The notes: generated from the letters alone by a model not told the origin. A stretch of DNA of 64,000 nucleotides from Pseudomonas fragi (GCF_002269505.1 NZ_NQKQ01000010.1:62001-126000); one strand, 5' to 3'. Positions 17,138 to 26,648 are shown, counted from the first letter of the stretch. A program made the numbers and translations.

Positions 17138-18387
17138 TCAGGGTCGTCATAGTTGACGGTTTCTCGTCGGGTAAATGGCTGGCAAAAAAAATGCACGATG
17201 ATGGCTGCGTTTTATTGCATGTCGCCTCCAGCCCTGCAATCGATGGTTACTACTACGTCGGGTTTGACTCGGGCCTGTACCAACGCTCAATCGAGCATAC
17301 GGATATAGCGTGCACGTTGGAGGCGCTCAGGTATTTCGGGCCCGATGTTATTGTCGCGGGTGCTGAAAGCGGGGTTCTGTTGGCTGATCTGCTGAATGAA
17401 CAGCTAGGGCTGGATTACGCCAACGACTTTGTCCGTACTCGGGCGCGCAGAAATAAATTCCATATGATCAAGTGCATCACAGATGCCGGTTTAGCCGCGC
17501 CGGCGCAATGCGCAGTCGATACATGGAACAGCGCCAGAAGCTGGGTGATTGCCCATGGCCAATTCCCGGTAGTCGTAAAACCATTGGAAAGCGCAGGGGC
17601 AGACGGGGTTTTCATTTGCCATGATCTTGACGCGTGTGAGCGTGCATTCTTGGGGGTGCTGGGTACGCGAAACAAGTTGAATCTTGAGAACAGCCAGGTG
17701 CTGCTTCAGGAGTATTTGGCGGGTACTGAGTATGTCGTCAATATGGTGTCCTTGAATGGGCAACAGTTGGTCACAGAGGTGGTGAGATACACCAAGCGTG
17801 TGCTGGAAACGGGCAGCATCGTATATGACATCGATCAACTGCTTGCTTGCACCGACGCTCCCTATGCCGAGTTGGTGGCCTATACCCGCAAGGTGGTCAG
17901 GTGCCTGGGTATCCGCAATGGCCCCAGCCATGCCGAGGTCATGTACACCGAGCACGGGCCAAAACTGGTGGAGATTGCAGCACGTACCGACGGGATTCTC
18001 AGGCCTGGTGTCTCGGCCCTGACCACCGGGCTGGGACAAATCGATGCGTGCGCACTGTCCATCACCCGGCCCTTTGAGTTTGAGCAGTTATTGGCCAGCA
18101 ATCAGGACTATGTCCTCTCCAGGCACACTTACAATGTGTGCCTGATCAATCGTTCGGAAGGTGTTTTCTGCACCGGGGCATTTGAGCAGCAACTGCGCAG
18201 CCTGGCGTCTTTTTTCGAGGTGGTGTTTTACGTCGAAAATGGACGGCGAATAGCGCCTACCCAGGACGTATTCAGTCAGCCGGGCACTGTTTATCTGGCT
18301 CATGCCGATCTGGCACAGGTCGAAGCTGATTACGTTCGCATCCGCGAGATGGAAGAGGCCGGGATTTACCTGCAATCAAAGAATTAA
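17134..18387 (+). CDS. ATP-grasp carboxylate-amine ligase
   Basis: The 417-residue protein shows ATP-grasp order. An N-terminal Rossmann-like part (MIRVVIVDGFSSGKWLAKKM) comes first. RNKFHMIKCITDAGLAAP follows at about 108-125, then the ATP lysine in VVVKPLESAGADGV (about 146-159), LLQEYLAGTEYVVN (about 190) and the Mg-binding strand KLVEIAARTDG (about 278-288). In the last motif the usual asparagine of E-x-N-x-R is replaced by alanine, as in the EIGAR variant of several amino-acid ligases. The family joins a carboxylate to an amine via acyl phosphate, often making dipeptides or amino-acid conjugates. The substrate is unknown. It is the last gene of the operon. Confidence 0.85.
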   Translation: MIRVVIVDGFSSGKWLAKKMHDDGCVLLHVASSPAIDGYYYVGFDSGLYQRSIEHTDIACTLEALRYFGPDVIVAGAESGVLLADLLNEQLGLDYANDFVRTRARRNKFHMIKCITDAGLAAPAQCAVDTWNSARSWVIAHGQFPVVVKPLESAGADGVFICHDLDACERAFLGVLGTRNKLNLENSQVLLQEYLAGTEYVVNMVSLNGQQLVTEVVRYTKRVLETGSIVYDIDQLLACTDAPYAELVAYTRKVVRCLGIRNGPSHAEVMYTEHGPKLVEIAARTDGILRPGVSALTTGLGQIDACALSITRPFEFEQLLASNQDYVLSRHTYNVCLINRSEGVFCTGAFEQQLRSLASFFEVVFYVENGRRIAPTQDVFSQPGTVYLAHADLAQVEADYVRIREMEEAGIYLQSKN

Positions 18388-18404
18388 TACACCCCTGCAG
18401 TCCT

Positions 18405-18491
18405 GGTGGGAGCCGGGTTTGTCTGGGGGGCATCTACACGATCAGCACCAGAGACAGCGCTGCCTGCTTCGCGAGCAGGCTCGCTCCCACA
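18405..18491. repeat. Degenerate REPIN after the ATP-grasp gene
   Basis: A decayed left arm (GGTGGGAGCCGGGTTTGTC) faces a well-conserved right REP ending at about 18491 (CGCGAGCAGGCTCGCTCCCA). It separates the convergent ATP-grasp and outer-membrane-factor genes. Confidence 0.7.
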
Positions 18492-18507
18492 AAGGCAGGG
18501 GAAGGCT

Positions 18508-19920
18508 TCAGCCCTGCCAGCCACCCCCCAACGCCGTCAACAACCCCACGCTGGCCTGTAACTGCCGGGTATGCAACGCCTGCACCTGGCGCTGGGCCTG
18601 CAGGGCGGCGGTTTGAGCGGTGACCACGTCCAGGTAGCTCACCGCGCCGGCCTCATAGCTGTTGGTGGCAATCGCCCGGGTGTGTTCGGCCGCGTTGGCC
18701 GCGGCCTGTTCATCGAGGCTTTCCTGCTGCAGGTCGCGCAGTTGGGCGAGGTTGTCTTCTACTTCACGCACCGCCTGCAGCACCTGGCTGCGGTAGTGGG
18801 CCGAGGCTTCGGCAAATTCGGCCTTTGCCTGGCGTTCCTGCCCATCCAGCCTGCCACCGTCAAAAATCGGCAGGTTGACCAACGGCCCCAATGCCCAGAA
18901 CCGATTACCGGCAGACAGCAAGTTGCCGCTGCCCTGGGTTTGCCCGCCAAGCAGGCCGGTCAGGCTGAAGTCCGGGTACCAGGCGGCCTTGGCCACGCCG
19001 ATCCCGGCATTGGCGGCAAACACCCGACGCTCGGCCGCAGCGATGTCCGGGCGCCGCTGCAGCAGGGTGCTGGGCAGGGTTCGCGGCTGATCCGGCAGGT
19101 TTAACGTCTGGGTGTTGGCCGCCAGCTGGAAGTCGCTGGCAGGCTCGCCCACCAGTTCACCTATGGCGTGTTCGGTCAGGTTGCGCTGGGCGCGGACGTC
19201 ATCCAGTTGCGCCTCGGCTTCGGCCAGCTGGCTCTGGGCGCGGGTCAGGTCGAGTTCGGAGGCGATCTGCCCTTGATAGCGCGAGCGGGTCAATGCCAGG
19301 GCCTGGCCGTAATCATCCAGCGAACGGGACAGGATCTGCTGCTGCGCATCCAGCCCGTCAAGTTGCACATACAAACTGGCAAGCTGGCGTTGCAGGCTCA
19401 GTCGGGCCACGGCCAGGTCATCCGCCGAGGCCTGGGCCTGCGCATCACCCGCTGCAACCTGATTGCGGATTTTACCCCACAGATCGAGGTCGAAATTCAA
19501 CGCAAATCCCGCCGTATTGCTGTTGTAGATCGAAGGTTGAGTACTGCCGCGTAAGGGGCGGTTGTCTGATTGACGCTGGCGCAACGGCTGACCACTGGCG
19601 GTAATTTGTGGAAAGAGCCCGGCATGCAACTGGCTGGCATACGCCTGCGCCGCATCAAAGTGGGCCAGCGCGGCGGCCAGATCCGGGTTGGCACTGAGCA
19701 ACTGCTGTTGCAGGCTGTTCAGGCGCTCATCCTGGTATACCCGCCACCACTGCGTTGACAGCTGGTCGGCCGGTTGCGCGCTGTGCCACGGGCCGTCGCT
19801 GCTTTGCTCGCGGTAGTGTGCGGGCAGCTGCAGGTCGGGTGCCTTGTAGGTCGGCGCCAGCGAGCAACCCTGCAACGCCAGGGCCAGTAACAGGGCGCTG
19901 CGTTTAAGCCTTGGCTGCAT
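18508..19920 (-). CDS. RND efflux outer-membrane lipoprotein (OprM/NodT family)
   Basis: The 470-residue protein starts MQPRLKRSALLLALALQGC, a lipoprotein signal with lipobox LQGC. Two OEP repeats follow with the expected features: PTYKAPDLQLP after the cysteine, RRPDIAAAERRVFAANAGIGVAKAAWYPD at the repeat junction, and SYEAGAVSYLDVVTAQ near the end. It would form the trimeric outer-membrane channel of the pump encoded upstream. The start overlaps the end of the membrane-fusion gene by 17 bases. An in-frame start 22 codons upstream would bury the signal peptide and was rejected. Confidence 0.9.
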   Translation of the reverse strand: MQPRLKRSALLLALALQGCSLAPTYKAPDLQLPAHYREQSSDGPWHSAQPADQLSTQWWRVYQDERLNSLQQQLLSANPDLAAALAHFDAAQAYASQLHAGLFPQITASGQPLRQRQSDNRPLRGSTQPSIYNSNTAGFALNFDLDLWGKIRNQVAAGDAQAQASADDLAVARLSLQRQLASLYVQLDGLDAQQQILSRSLDDYGQALALTRSRYQGQIASELDLTRAQSQLAEAEAQLDDVRAQRNLTEHAIGELVGEPASDFQLAANTQTLNLPDQPRTLPSTLLQRRPDIAAAERRVFAANAGIGVAKAAWYPDFSLTGLLGGQTQGSGNLLSAGNRFWALGPLVNLPIFDGGRLDGQERQAKAEFAEASAHYRSQVLQAVREVEDNLAQLRDLQQESLDEQAAANAAEHTRAIATNSYEAGAVSYLDVVTAQTAALQAQRQVQALHTRQLQASVGLLTALGGGWQG

Positions 19921-21070
19921 GGGGGGCTCCTGCGTCGGCAAGCTTGACCGAATCGCCTTCGCGCAAGGCATCGGGCGGGTTGTCAATAACCGTGTCGGTG
20001 GCCGTCAGGCCTTGATCGATCACCAGCCGCTCGCCCAGATCAAGGCCGATATGGATCGTTTGCAGATGCACATGCCGGGCATTGTCGAGCACTGCCACCT
20101 GAGTGCCCTGGGCACGGAAGATCAGGGCGCTGGCCGGGATGCTGACGCCGTGGGTGTCGGCCGGGATTGACAGCACTGCCTCGGCATAGTCGCCGGGCAT
20201 CAGGGCGTCGCCAGGGTTGAGGGCGACAAACTGGGCCATCAGGGTGCCTGAGCGCTGATCAATGGCAGTCGAGTTGCCGATCAGTTTTGCGTTGAACGTC
20301 TGTCCCGGATGCTCCGGCACACTGAGCTGCACCTGCATGCCGGGGCGGATCACGCTGGCGTAGTTCTGCGGCACCGGCACATAAAGGCGTAGCTGGTGAG
20401 TATCGGCAAGGTCAAACAACTCGGTATCGCTGTCGGTGTCGGCCTTGATCAACTGGCCAATGTCCGTGTTGCGCGCGGTGATGGTGCCAGCAAAAGGTGC
20501 GCGAATGGTCTTGTAGGCTTCGAGTGTCGACAGTCGTGCGTAATCTGCCTCTGCGGCTTGGGCATTGGCCTTGGCTGCAGCAGCATTGGAGCTTTTTTCA
20601 TCGGCTTCCTGACGCGACACCGAATGGCTGGCCAGCAGGTTTTGCCAGCGCGTGGCAGTAGTGGCCGCGAGCCGGGCGTTGGCTTGTTCCTGCAGCATAT
20701 GGGCGCGGGTTTGCGCCAGTTGTTGATCCAGATCGGGGCTGTCGATCACCGCCAGCACCTGCCCGGCCTTGACCTTGCTGCCAATGTCGGTTTGCCAGCT
20801 TTGCAGGTAGCCATTGACCCGGGCATGGATCGGCGCCTTGCTCCAGGCCTCCAGATGCGCGGGCAGGCGCAGGGTATCGCCATGGGCGTTATGGATCGGC
20901 TGGAACACGCTGACCACCGGCAGCGCTGCCGCTTCAGTCCATTGACTCACTGCGTGCTCGTGGCGACTGCGGGCGGCAAGGCCGTTGGCGACCAGCAGGG
21001 CCGCCAGCGTCAGGCCACCGATGCCCAGGTACATCAAGCGCTTGCGCGAGGGTTTTTGATCAGACGACAT
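19904..21070 (-). CDS. RND efflux periplasmic adaptor (HlyD/MFP family)
   Basis: The 388-residue protein begins with a short cytoplasmic tail and one membrane anchor (MYLGIGGLTLAALLVANGLA). Then come the lipoyl half-motif VNGYLQSWQTDIGSKVKAGQ, an alpha-hairpin, the second half-motif around APFAGTITARNTDIGQLI, and beta-barrel and membrane-proximal domains. It bridges the inner-membrane RND pump and the outer-membrane factor. It overlaps the RND gene by 11 bases and the channel gene by 17, so the three are translated as a unit. Confidence 0.92.
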   Translation of the reverse strand: MSSDQKPSRKRLMYLGIGGLTLAALLVANGLAARSRHEHAVSQWTEAAALPVVSVFQPIHNAHGDTLRLPAHLEAWSKAPIHARVNGYLQSWQTDIGSKVKAGQVLAVIDSPDLDQQLAQTRAHMLQEQANARLAATTATRWQNLLASHSVSRQEADEKSSNAAAAKANAQAAEADYARLSTLEAYKTIRAPFAGTITARNTDIGQLIKADTDSDTELFDLADTHQLRLYVPVPQNYASVIRPGMQVQLSVPEHPGQTFNAKLIGNSTAIDQRSGTLMAQFVALNPGDALMPGDYAEAVLSIPADTHGVSIPASALIFRAQGTQVAVLDNARHVHLQTIHIGLDLGERLVIDQGLTATDTVIDNPPDALREGDSVKLADAGAPHAAKA

Positions 21071-24000
21071 GGGACGTTTCTCCAGCAGCAGCGCGTTTTT
21101 TTTCACGGCCGTGCACCAGGCTAAAGACCACGGGCACGAACAGCAGGGTGGCAACGGTAGCCAGCATCAGACCGCCTATAACGGCGCGTCCGAGGGGGGC
21201 GTTCTGTTCTTCCGACAAGGCCAGCGGGAGCATGCCGATCATCATCGCCAGTGCGGTCATACACACCGGTCTGAAGCGCGTGTAGCCGGCTTCGAGTGCC
21301 GCCTTGAGGGCGTCGCCATGCTCGGCCAGGCGCTCGCGACAGAAGCTCACCACCAGGATCGAGTTGGCCGTGGCCACACCCATACATAGAATGGCTCCGG
21401 TCAAGGCGGGCACAGACAGCGAGGTGCCACTGAGGAAGAGCATCCACACAATTCCGGCCAGGGCTGCGGGCAGGGCGGTGATGATCACGAACGGATCGAC
21501 CCACGACTGGAAGTTGACCACGATCAGCAGGTAGATCAGCACCACCGCACCGAGCAAGCCGAAGCTCAGGCCACTGAAGGCCTCATGCAGGGCATCGATC
21601 TGGCCATGCAGGCTGATGATCGCGCCTTTGGGCCGCAGGTCGGCTGCGCCATCAATCACCTTTTGCACATCGGCCGCCACCGAGCCCAGATCGCGGCCTT
21701 GAATATTGGCATACAGGTCCAGCGTCGGCTGGATGTTGTAGTGGCTGACCACGGCCGGGCTTTCGACGCGGGTGATGGTCGCCAGCCCGCCCAGGATCTG
21801 TGACTGGCCGTTGCTGCCGGTCACGGGCAGGGCTTCAAGGGCCGGCAGGCTGTCCAGGCGGTATTGCGGCGTTGCGGCCACCACACCATAAGACACACCG
21901 TTCTGCGGGTTGAGCCAGAAGGTCGGTGCCACCTGGGAGCTGCCCGCCAGGGACGCCACCATGCTGTTGGTGACATCACGCTCGGTAATCCCCAGGCCAT
22001 TGGCGCGCAGGCGATCGACCTTGACCTGTAAAGACGGGTAACCCACCGACTGCTGAATCCGCAGATCGGCTATGCCGGGCACATGCTGCAGGCGCCGTTG
22101 CAGTTCCAGGGCATAGGCGCGGTTGGCCTCGTCGTCATGCCCGGAAATCTTCACGTCCAGCGGTGCCGGGGCACCGAAGTTGAGGATCTGGGTGCTGATA
22201 TCTGCAGGCATAAAGGCAAACTGGCTGCCGGGAAAACTCTCGGGCAGGGCTTCTCGCAAGCGTTTTACATAGTCGGCCGTGGGGCTGTGACCCTCTTTAA
22301 GCGTGACCTGAATATCGCCGTCCTGCGGGCCGATAGTGCCGCTGCTGCTGTAGGCCATGTCGATACCGCTCAACGGAATGCCGATATTGTCGATCACCGT
22401 GTCCAGTTGGTCGGCGGGGATGATTTCGCGGATACGTGATTCGATGCGATCAAAGTCCGCAGCGCTTTCTTCGATGCGCGTGCCCAGCGGCAAGCGTACG
22501 TGCAGGGCCAGGGCCCCGGCATCGGTGGCCGGGAAAAAGTCCTGGCCCAGGCTTGGCAGCAAGGCAAAGGAGGCCAGTACACAGGCCATAAAGCCCAGCA
22601 GAAAGCGTTTGCGGTTGGCCAGGGCCAGCTCCAGTACAGCGTAGTAAGTGTCCCGTACAGCCGAGAACCGGCGCTCGAAACCCGCCTGAAAATTCAGCAG
22701 TGCCCGCACTGGTGGCGAGTGCTGGCGGGTGTGCTGATCACCCTCGTGATGGTTGATGTAGCCGTCTTCCGGGTGATGCCCGGCCCCTTGCTCCGGTACA
22801 TGTGGCTTGAGCAGAAACAGCGCCAGGGTCGGCACCAGAGTGCGCGACAGAATAAACGAGCTGCCCATGGCGAAAATCACCGACAGCGCCATCGGCCGGA
22901 ACAGGTAGCCGGCAATGCCCTGCAACATGAACATGGGCACAAACACGATGCAGATACACAGCAGCGATACGAAGGCGGGGCCGACAATCTGCTTGGCGCC
23001 GTCGAGAATCGCGTCGCGCACCGACTTGCCTTGCTCAAGATGCCAGTTGATGTTTTCGATGGTGACCGTGGCATCGTCCACGAGAATCCCCACTGCCAGC
23101 GCGAGCCCGCCGAGGGTCATGACATTGAGGGTTTGCCCGCTCAGGGCCAGCAGGGCGATGGCTGACAGCACGGCCAGCGGGATCGACACGGCAATGATCA
23201 GGGTTGAACGCCAGCTGCCGAGAAACAGCAGAATCATTGCGCTGGTCAGCAGGGCAGCAATGATGCCTTCCTGGGCCACGCTGCCCACCGACTGCTTGAC
23301 GAACACCGAGGCGTCGCCCAGCAATGAGGTTTTCAGTGACGGCGGCAAGGTTTCATTGATGCGCGGCAGCATTGCGCGAATGCCGTCGACGATCGACAGG
23401 GTAGAGATGTTGCCGTTCTTCAGCGCCGGCATCAGCACCGCCCGATGGCCGTCGACGCGCACGATATTGGTTTGCGGCGGCGAGCCGTCACGTACGTGGG
23501 CCACCTGGCCGATGGTGATCAGCGCACCATTGACGGTCTTGATTGGCAGGTCATTGAGTTCGTCGATGGCCTTGGGGCTGTTGTTGAGCAACACCGTGTA
23601 TTCATAGGTACCGAGTTTGGCGGTGCCCACCGGGATGATCTGATTTTGCGCTGCCAGGGCATTACCCACGTCCTGAGCCGACAGACCTTTGGCTGCCAGG
23701 GCCTGGGGGTCCAGGTCGAGGGTGATCTGGCGTTGCTTGCCGCCCATCGGGGTGGGCATGGCCAGGCCGGGCAGGGCGCTGAGGGGCAGGCGGATGTTGT
23801 TCTGCACCAGGTCGCGAATTTTTGCTTCCGAAAGTGTCGGACTGGAGAACGCCAGTTGCAGGATCGGCACCGTCGAGGCGCTGTAATTAAGGATCAGCGG
23901 CGGGGTAATGCCCGGTGGCATCTGCTTGAGTACGGTCTGTGACACGGCGGTCACTTGCGCGTTGGCGGTACGAATATCGACGCCTGGCTGAAAGAAAATT

Positions 24001-24281
24001 TTCACGATGCCCATGCCCGGCAGTGACTGCGACTCGATATGTTCGATGTCGTTGACCGTGGTGCTCAGCGAGCGTTCGTAGGTGTAGATCACCCGGCCGG
24101 CCATGTCCGCCGGGGCCAGGCCGGTGTACTGCCACACCACGGCGACTACCGGAATGCCAATGTCAGGGAATACATCAGTGGGGGTGCGCACAGCGGCGAG
24201 CGGCCCGATGATGCAGATGAAAATCGCCAGCACGATAAACGTGTACGGCTTGTGCAGTGCGGTCTTTACCAGCCCGAGCAT
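21060..24281 (-). CDS. RND-type efflux permease with a histidine-rich cytoplasmic insert
   Basis: The 1073-residue AcrB-like protein has twelve expected membrane segments and two periplasmic loops. LVKTALHKPYTFIVLAIFIC is the first helix, and GILVDDATVTIENI is helix 4 with the proton-relay aspartates. After helix 6, about residues 493-521 form an unusual linker with seven histidines (including GAGHHPEDGYINHHEG). The start has GGAGG seven bases upstream and fits the family N-terminus. It is the first gene of a three-gene pump operon. The closest characterised relatives are broad-specificity or metal pumps; the substrate cannot be inferred. Confidence 0.9.
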   Translation of the reverse strand: MLGLVKTALHKPYTFIVLAIFICIIGPLAAVRTPTDVFPDIGIPVVAVVWQYTGLAPADMAGRVIYTYERSLSTTVNDIEHIESQSLPGMGIVKIFFQPGVDIRTANAQVTAVSQTVLKQMPPGITPPLILNYSASTVPILQLAFSSPTLSEAKIRDLVQNNIRLPLSALPGLAMPTPMGGKQRQITLDLDPQALAAKGLSAQDVGNALAAQNQIIPVGTAKLGTYEYTVLLNNSPKAIDELNDLPIKTVNGALITIGQVAHVRDGSPPQTNIVRVDGHRAVLMPALKNGNISTLSIVDGIRAMLPRINETLPPSLKTSLLGDASVFVKQSVGSVAQEGIIAALLTSAMILLFLGSWRSTLIIAVSIPLAVLSAIALLALSGQTLNVMTLGGLALAVGILVDDATVTIENINWHLEQGKSVRDAILDGAKQIVGPAFVSLLCICIVFVPMFMLQGIAGYLFRPMALSVIFAMGSSFILSRTLVPTLALFLLKPHVPEQGAGHHPEDGYINHHEGDQHTRQHSPPVRALLNFQAGFERRFSAVRDTYYAVLELALANRKRFLLGFMACVLASFALLPSLGQDFFPATDAGALALHVRLPLGTRIEESAADFDRIESRIREIIPADQLDTVIDNIGIPLSGIDMAYSSSGTIGPQDGDIQVTLKEGHSPTADYVKRLREALPESFPGSQFAFMPADISTQILNFGAPAPLDVKISGHDDEANRAYALELQRRLQHVPGIADLRIQQSVGYPSLQVKVDRLRANGLGITERDVTNSMVASLAGSSQVAPTFWLNPQNGVSYGVVAATPQYRLDSLPALEALPVTGSNGQSQILGGLATITRVESPAVVSHYNIQPTLDLYANIQGRDLGSVAADVQKVIDGAADLRPKGAIISLHGQIDALHEAFSGLSFGLLGAVVLIYLLIVVNFQSWVDPFVIITALPAALAGIVWMLFLSGTSLSVPALTGAILCMGVATANSILVVSFCRERLAEHGDALKAALEAGYTRFRPVCMTALAMMIGMLPLALSEEQNAPLGRAVIGGLMLATVATLLFVPVVFSLVHGREKKRAAAGETSHVV

Positions 24282-24506
24282 GCCAGAACCTCCGAGGAGT
24301 GGGATTGCAAACCTCGGCAGTCTCACCGGTCAAACCTAACGATCACCTTTCAGCAACGTGAAGGATCCTTTAGGAAAGGGCTGAAATTCCCTTCATTTTC
24401 ATTCATTTGGCCGCAGGCCCGATGAGCGCCAAGCTTGAGACCTATTCGACGGGCCGGCTTTGTCCCCTGTCGTACTTTTTGCATTTCTCTGTGAGGCGTA
24501 CTTGCG

Positions 24507-24917
24507 ATGACTCTTAAACCGCTGTTGCTGATTCCGTCCCTGAGCCTGGTGCTGTTGCTGTCGGCCTGTGCCGGGCCCATGCCCAAGCAGGACCCGGGCG
24601 AAGCCTGGATCGGTCTGAAAGAAGAGGGCAACAGTGACCTGATGGCCGAGCGTGTAGATGGCAAAAACATCAACGATGGCCGCTACTTTGAAGTCACTCC
24701 CGGCGCCCACCGCCTGGACGTGACCTTGTTTGAAGGCGCGACGGGTGATGAAAACCAGGTGGATTGCCAGGGCAAGGTCAACTACAGCGGGTTCAAGGCT
24801 GGTGAGCATTACGAGCTGATCGAGTCGAGCCTGGGGCCTGAGGTGAGCGCAAGGCTGGTGGATGGCCATGGTAAGGAAGTGGCGCATACGGCGGATTTCA
24901 ACTGTATGCCGGGGTGA
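24507..24917 (+). CDS. Hypothetical lipoprotein
   Basis: The 136-residue product has a lipoprotein signal (LIPSLSLVLLLSAC, lipobox LSAC, Cys at about 21). The mature domain of about 115 residues contains two further cysteines (VDCQGKV and the C-terminal FNCMPG) that may pair. Its segments VTPGAHRLDVTLFE and YSGFKAGEHYELIE resemble PEGA-like or carboxypeptidase-regulatory beta folds. Similar small lipoproteins are common in Pseudomonas without known function. It is divergent from the RND operon and monocistronic. Confidence 0.65.
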   Translation: MTLKPLLLIPSLSLVLLLSACAGPMPKQDPGEAWIGLKEEGNSDLMAERVDGKNINDGRYFEVTPGAHRLDVTLFEGATGDENQVDCQGKVNYSGFKAGEHYELIESSLGPEVSARLVDGHGKEVAHTADFNCMPG

Positions 24918-24928
24918 GATTGCGATCC

Positions 24929-25086
24929 CTGTAGTCGCTGCCGAGGAACGCAGGCTGCGATCGCGTGGTGCGGCACTCGGACGAAGCTGTCGTGAATCAT
25001 GCACCTCGGTGGATCAGGTACATTGATGAGTCAGGTTTTGCGGGCTTTGCCCGATCGCAGCCTGCGTTCCTCGGCAGCGACTACAG
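24929..25086. repeat. Perfect 35 bp inverted repeat with 88-base loop
   Basis: CTGTAGTCGCTGCCGAGGAA... at 24929-24963 is exactly complementary to 25052-25086. It lies between the convergent lipoprotein and MocR genes, four bases from the latter's stop codon. Confidence 0.85.
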
Positions 25087-25089
25087 ATA

Positions 25090-26502
25090 TCAACTGAGCG
25101 ATTTGACGATCTTGCCCAGCGTCTCCATGGCCTTTTCGCAGGCAGCGTCCCACGGGCTGCCATAGTTCAGGCGGATGCAGTTGCGAAAGCGCTGGGTGGC
25201 CGAGAAGATCGGCCCCGGTGCGATGCTGATGCCTTGCGCCAACGCCATCTGGAACAGCTTGAGTGAGTCCATCTGCTCGGGCAGTTCCAGCCACAGGAAG
25301 TAGCCGCCAGACGGCTGGCTGACCCGTGTCTGGGCCGGGAAGTAGCGGGCAATGGCTGCCAGCATCGCGCTCTGCTGTTCTTCGAGGGCATAGCGCAATT
25401 TGCGCAGGTGACGGTCGTAGCCACCGTGCTGCAAGTAATCGGCAATCGCGGCCTGAGCCGGCATGGAGGCGCAGAGCGAAGTCATCAGTTTCAATCGCTC
25501 GATTTTCTGCGCGTAACGCCCCGCAGCCACCCAGCCAATGCGATAGCCGGGCGCCAGACTTTTGGCAAACGAGCCGCAATGCATCACCAATCCTTCGGTA
25601 TCAAACGCCTTGGCCGGTTTGGGCGGATGCTGGCCGTAATACAGTTCGGCGTACACATCGTCTTCAATCAGTGGCACCTGATGTGTGCGCAGCAGTTCGA
25701 CCAACGTCTGTTTCTTGGCCTCGGGCATGGTCGCGCCAATCGGGTTCTGGAAGCTGGTCATGCACCACACGGCCTTGATCGGGTGGCGCTCGAGGGTTTG
25801 CGCCAGTACGCCGAGATCGATGCCGTCACGCGGGTGGACCGGGATTTCCACGGCCTTGAGCTTGAGCCGTTCCAGCACTTGCAGGCAGGCGTAGAACGCC
25901 GGGGCTTCGATGGCCACAAGGTCGCCAGGCTCGGTCACGGCCTGCAGGCACAGGTTCAGGGCTTCGAGTGCGCCATTGGTGATCAGCAGTTCTTCCATGG
26001 GCAGCATCAGCCCGCCAACCATGTAGCGCAGGGCGATTTGCCGGCGCAATTGCGGGTTGCCGGGGGACATGTCGGTCACCACCATGCGCGGGTCCATTTC
26101 CCTGCTGGCGGTGGCCATCGACCGTGCCAGGCGCTGCAGCGGGAACAGCATCGGGCTGGGGAAGGCCGAGCCGAAGGGCACGGTGTGCGGATCCTTGATC
26201 GAGTCCAGCACCGAAAACACCAGGGCGCTGACATCCACTTGGGTGGACTCGGTAACGTGGCTGCTGAACACCGGCTCGCAAAACGGACTGGGTGCATGGG
26301 TATTGACGAAGTAGCCCGAGCGCGGCTTGGCCCGGATCAGGCCGCGGCGCTCCAGCAGGTAATAGGCCTGAAACACTGTCGAGGGGCTGACGCCGTAAGT
26401 CTGGCTGGCATAGCGCACCGAAGGCACGCGCTGACCGGGGCCGAGCACCCCGGAGCGGATCAGTTCAGCAATATCGTCGGCAAATTTTTCGTAGCGTTTC
26501 AT
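25090..26502 (-). CDS. MocR-type (GntR HTH plus aminotransferase-like) transcriptional regulator
   Basis: The 470-residue protein has an N-terminal GntR winged helix (about residues 5-70: DDIAELIRSGVLGPGQRVPS, YGVSPSTVFQAYYLLE). A class I aminotransferase-like domain follows with QNPIGATM, IEDDVYAELYY and the PLP lysine in SFAKSLAPGYRIGW. MocR proteins use PLP to sense metabolites and usually regulate vitamin B6, GABA or amino-acid genes. The overall sequence is of the YdcR type. Its start was chosen at the HTH; upstream in-frame codons run into a REP element. The nearest genes give no hint of its target. Confidence 0.88.
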   Translation of the reverse strand: MKRYEKFADDIAELIRSGVLGPGQRVPSVRYASQTYGVSPSTVFQAYYLLERRGLIRAKPRSGYFVNTHAPSPFCEPVFSSHVTESTQVDVSALVFSVLDSIKDPHTVPFGSAFPSPMLFPLQRLARSMATASREMDPRMVVTDMSPGNPQLRRQIALRYMVGGLMLPMEELLITNGALEALNLCLQAVTEPGDLVAIEAPAFYACLQVLERLKLKAVEIPVHPRDGIDLGVLAQTLERHPIKAVWCMTSFQNPIGATMPEAKKQTLVELLRTHQVPLIEDDVYAELYYGQHPPKPAKAFDTEGLVMHCGSFAKSLAPGYRIGWVAAGRYAQKIERLKLMTSLCASMPAQAAIADYLQHGGYDRHLRKLRYALEEQQSAMLAAIARYFPAQTRVSQPSGGYFLWLELPEQMDSLKLFQMALAQGISIAPGPIFSATQRFRNCIRLNYGSPWDAACEKAMETLGKIVKSLS

Positions 26503-26546
26503 GGGATAAGGCTCGGTCCGGCGTTGGATTACTGGCGGGGCAATGG

Positions 26547-26634
26547 TGTGGGAGCGGGCTTGCTCGCGATGGCCTGACTGCGATTTGCCTGGCACACCGC
26601 AGCGATCCTGTCGCGAGCAAGCCCGCACCCACAC
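26547..26634. repeat. REPIN between MocR gene start and ccoG end
   Basis: TGTGGGAGCGGGCTTGCTCG at 26547 pairs with the inverted GAGCAAGCCCGCACCCACAC arm ending near 26634. The variant (GGGCTTGCTCGCGA) differs from the GAGCCTGCTCGC type elsewhere in the window. Confidence 0.8.
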
Positions 26635-26648
26635 ACAGTATTTGCAGC

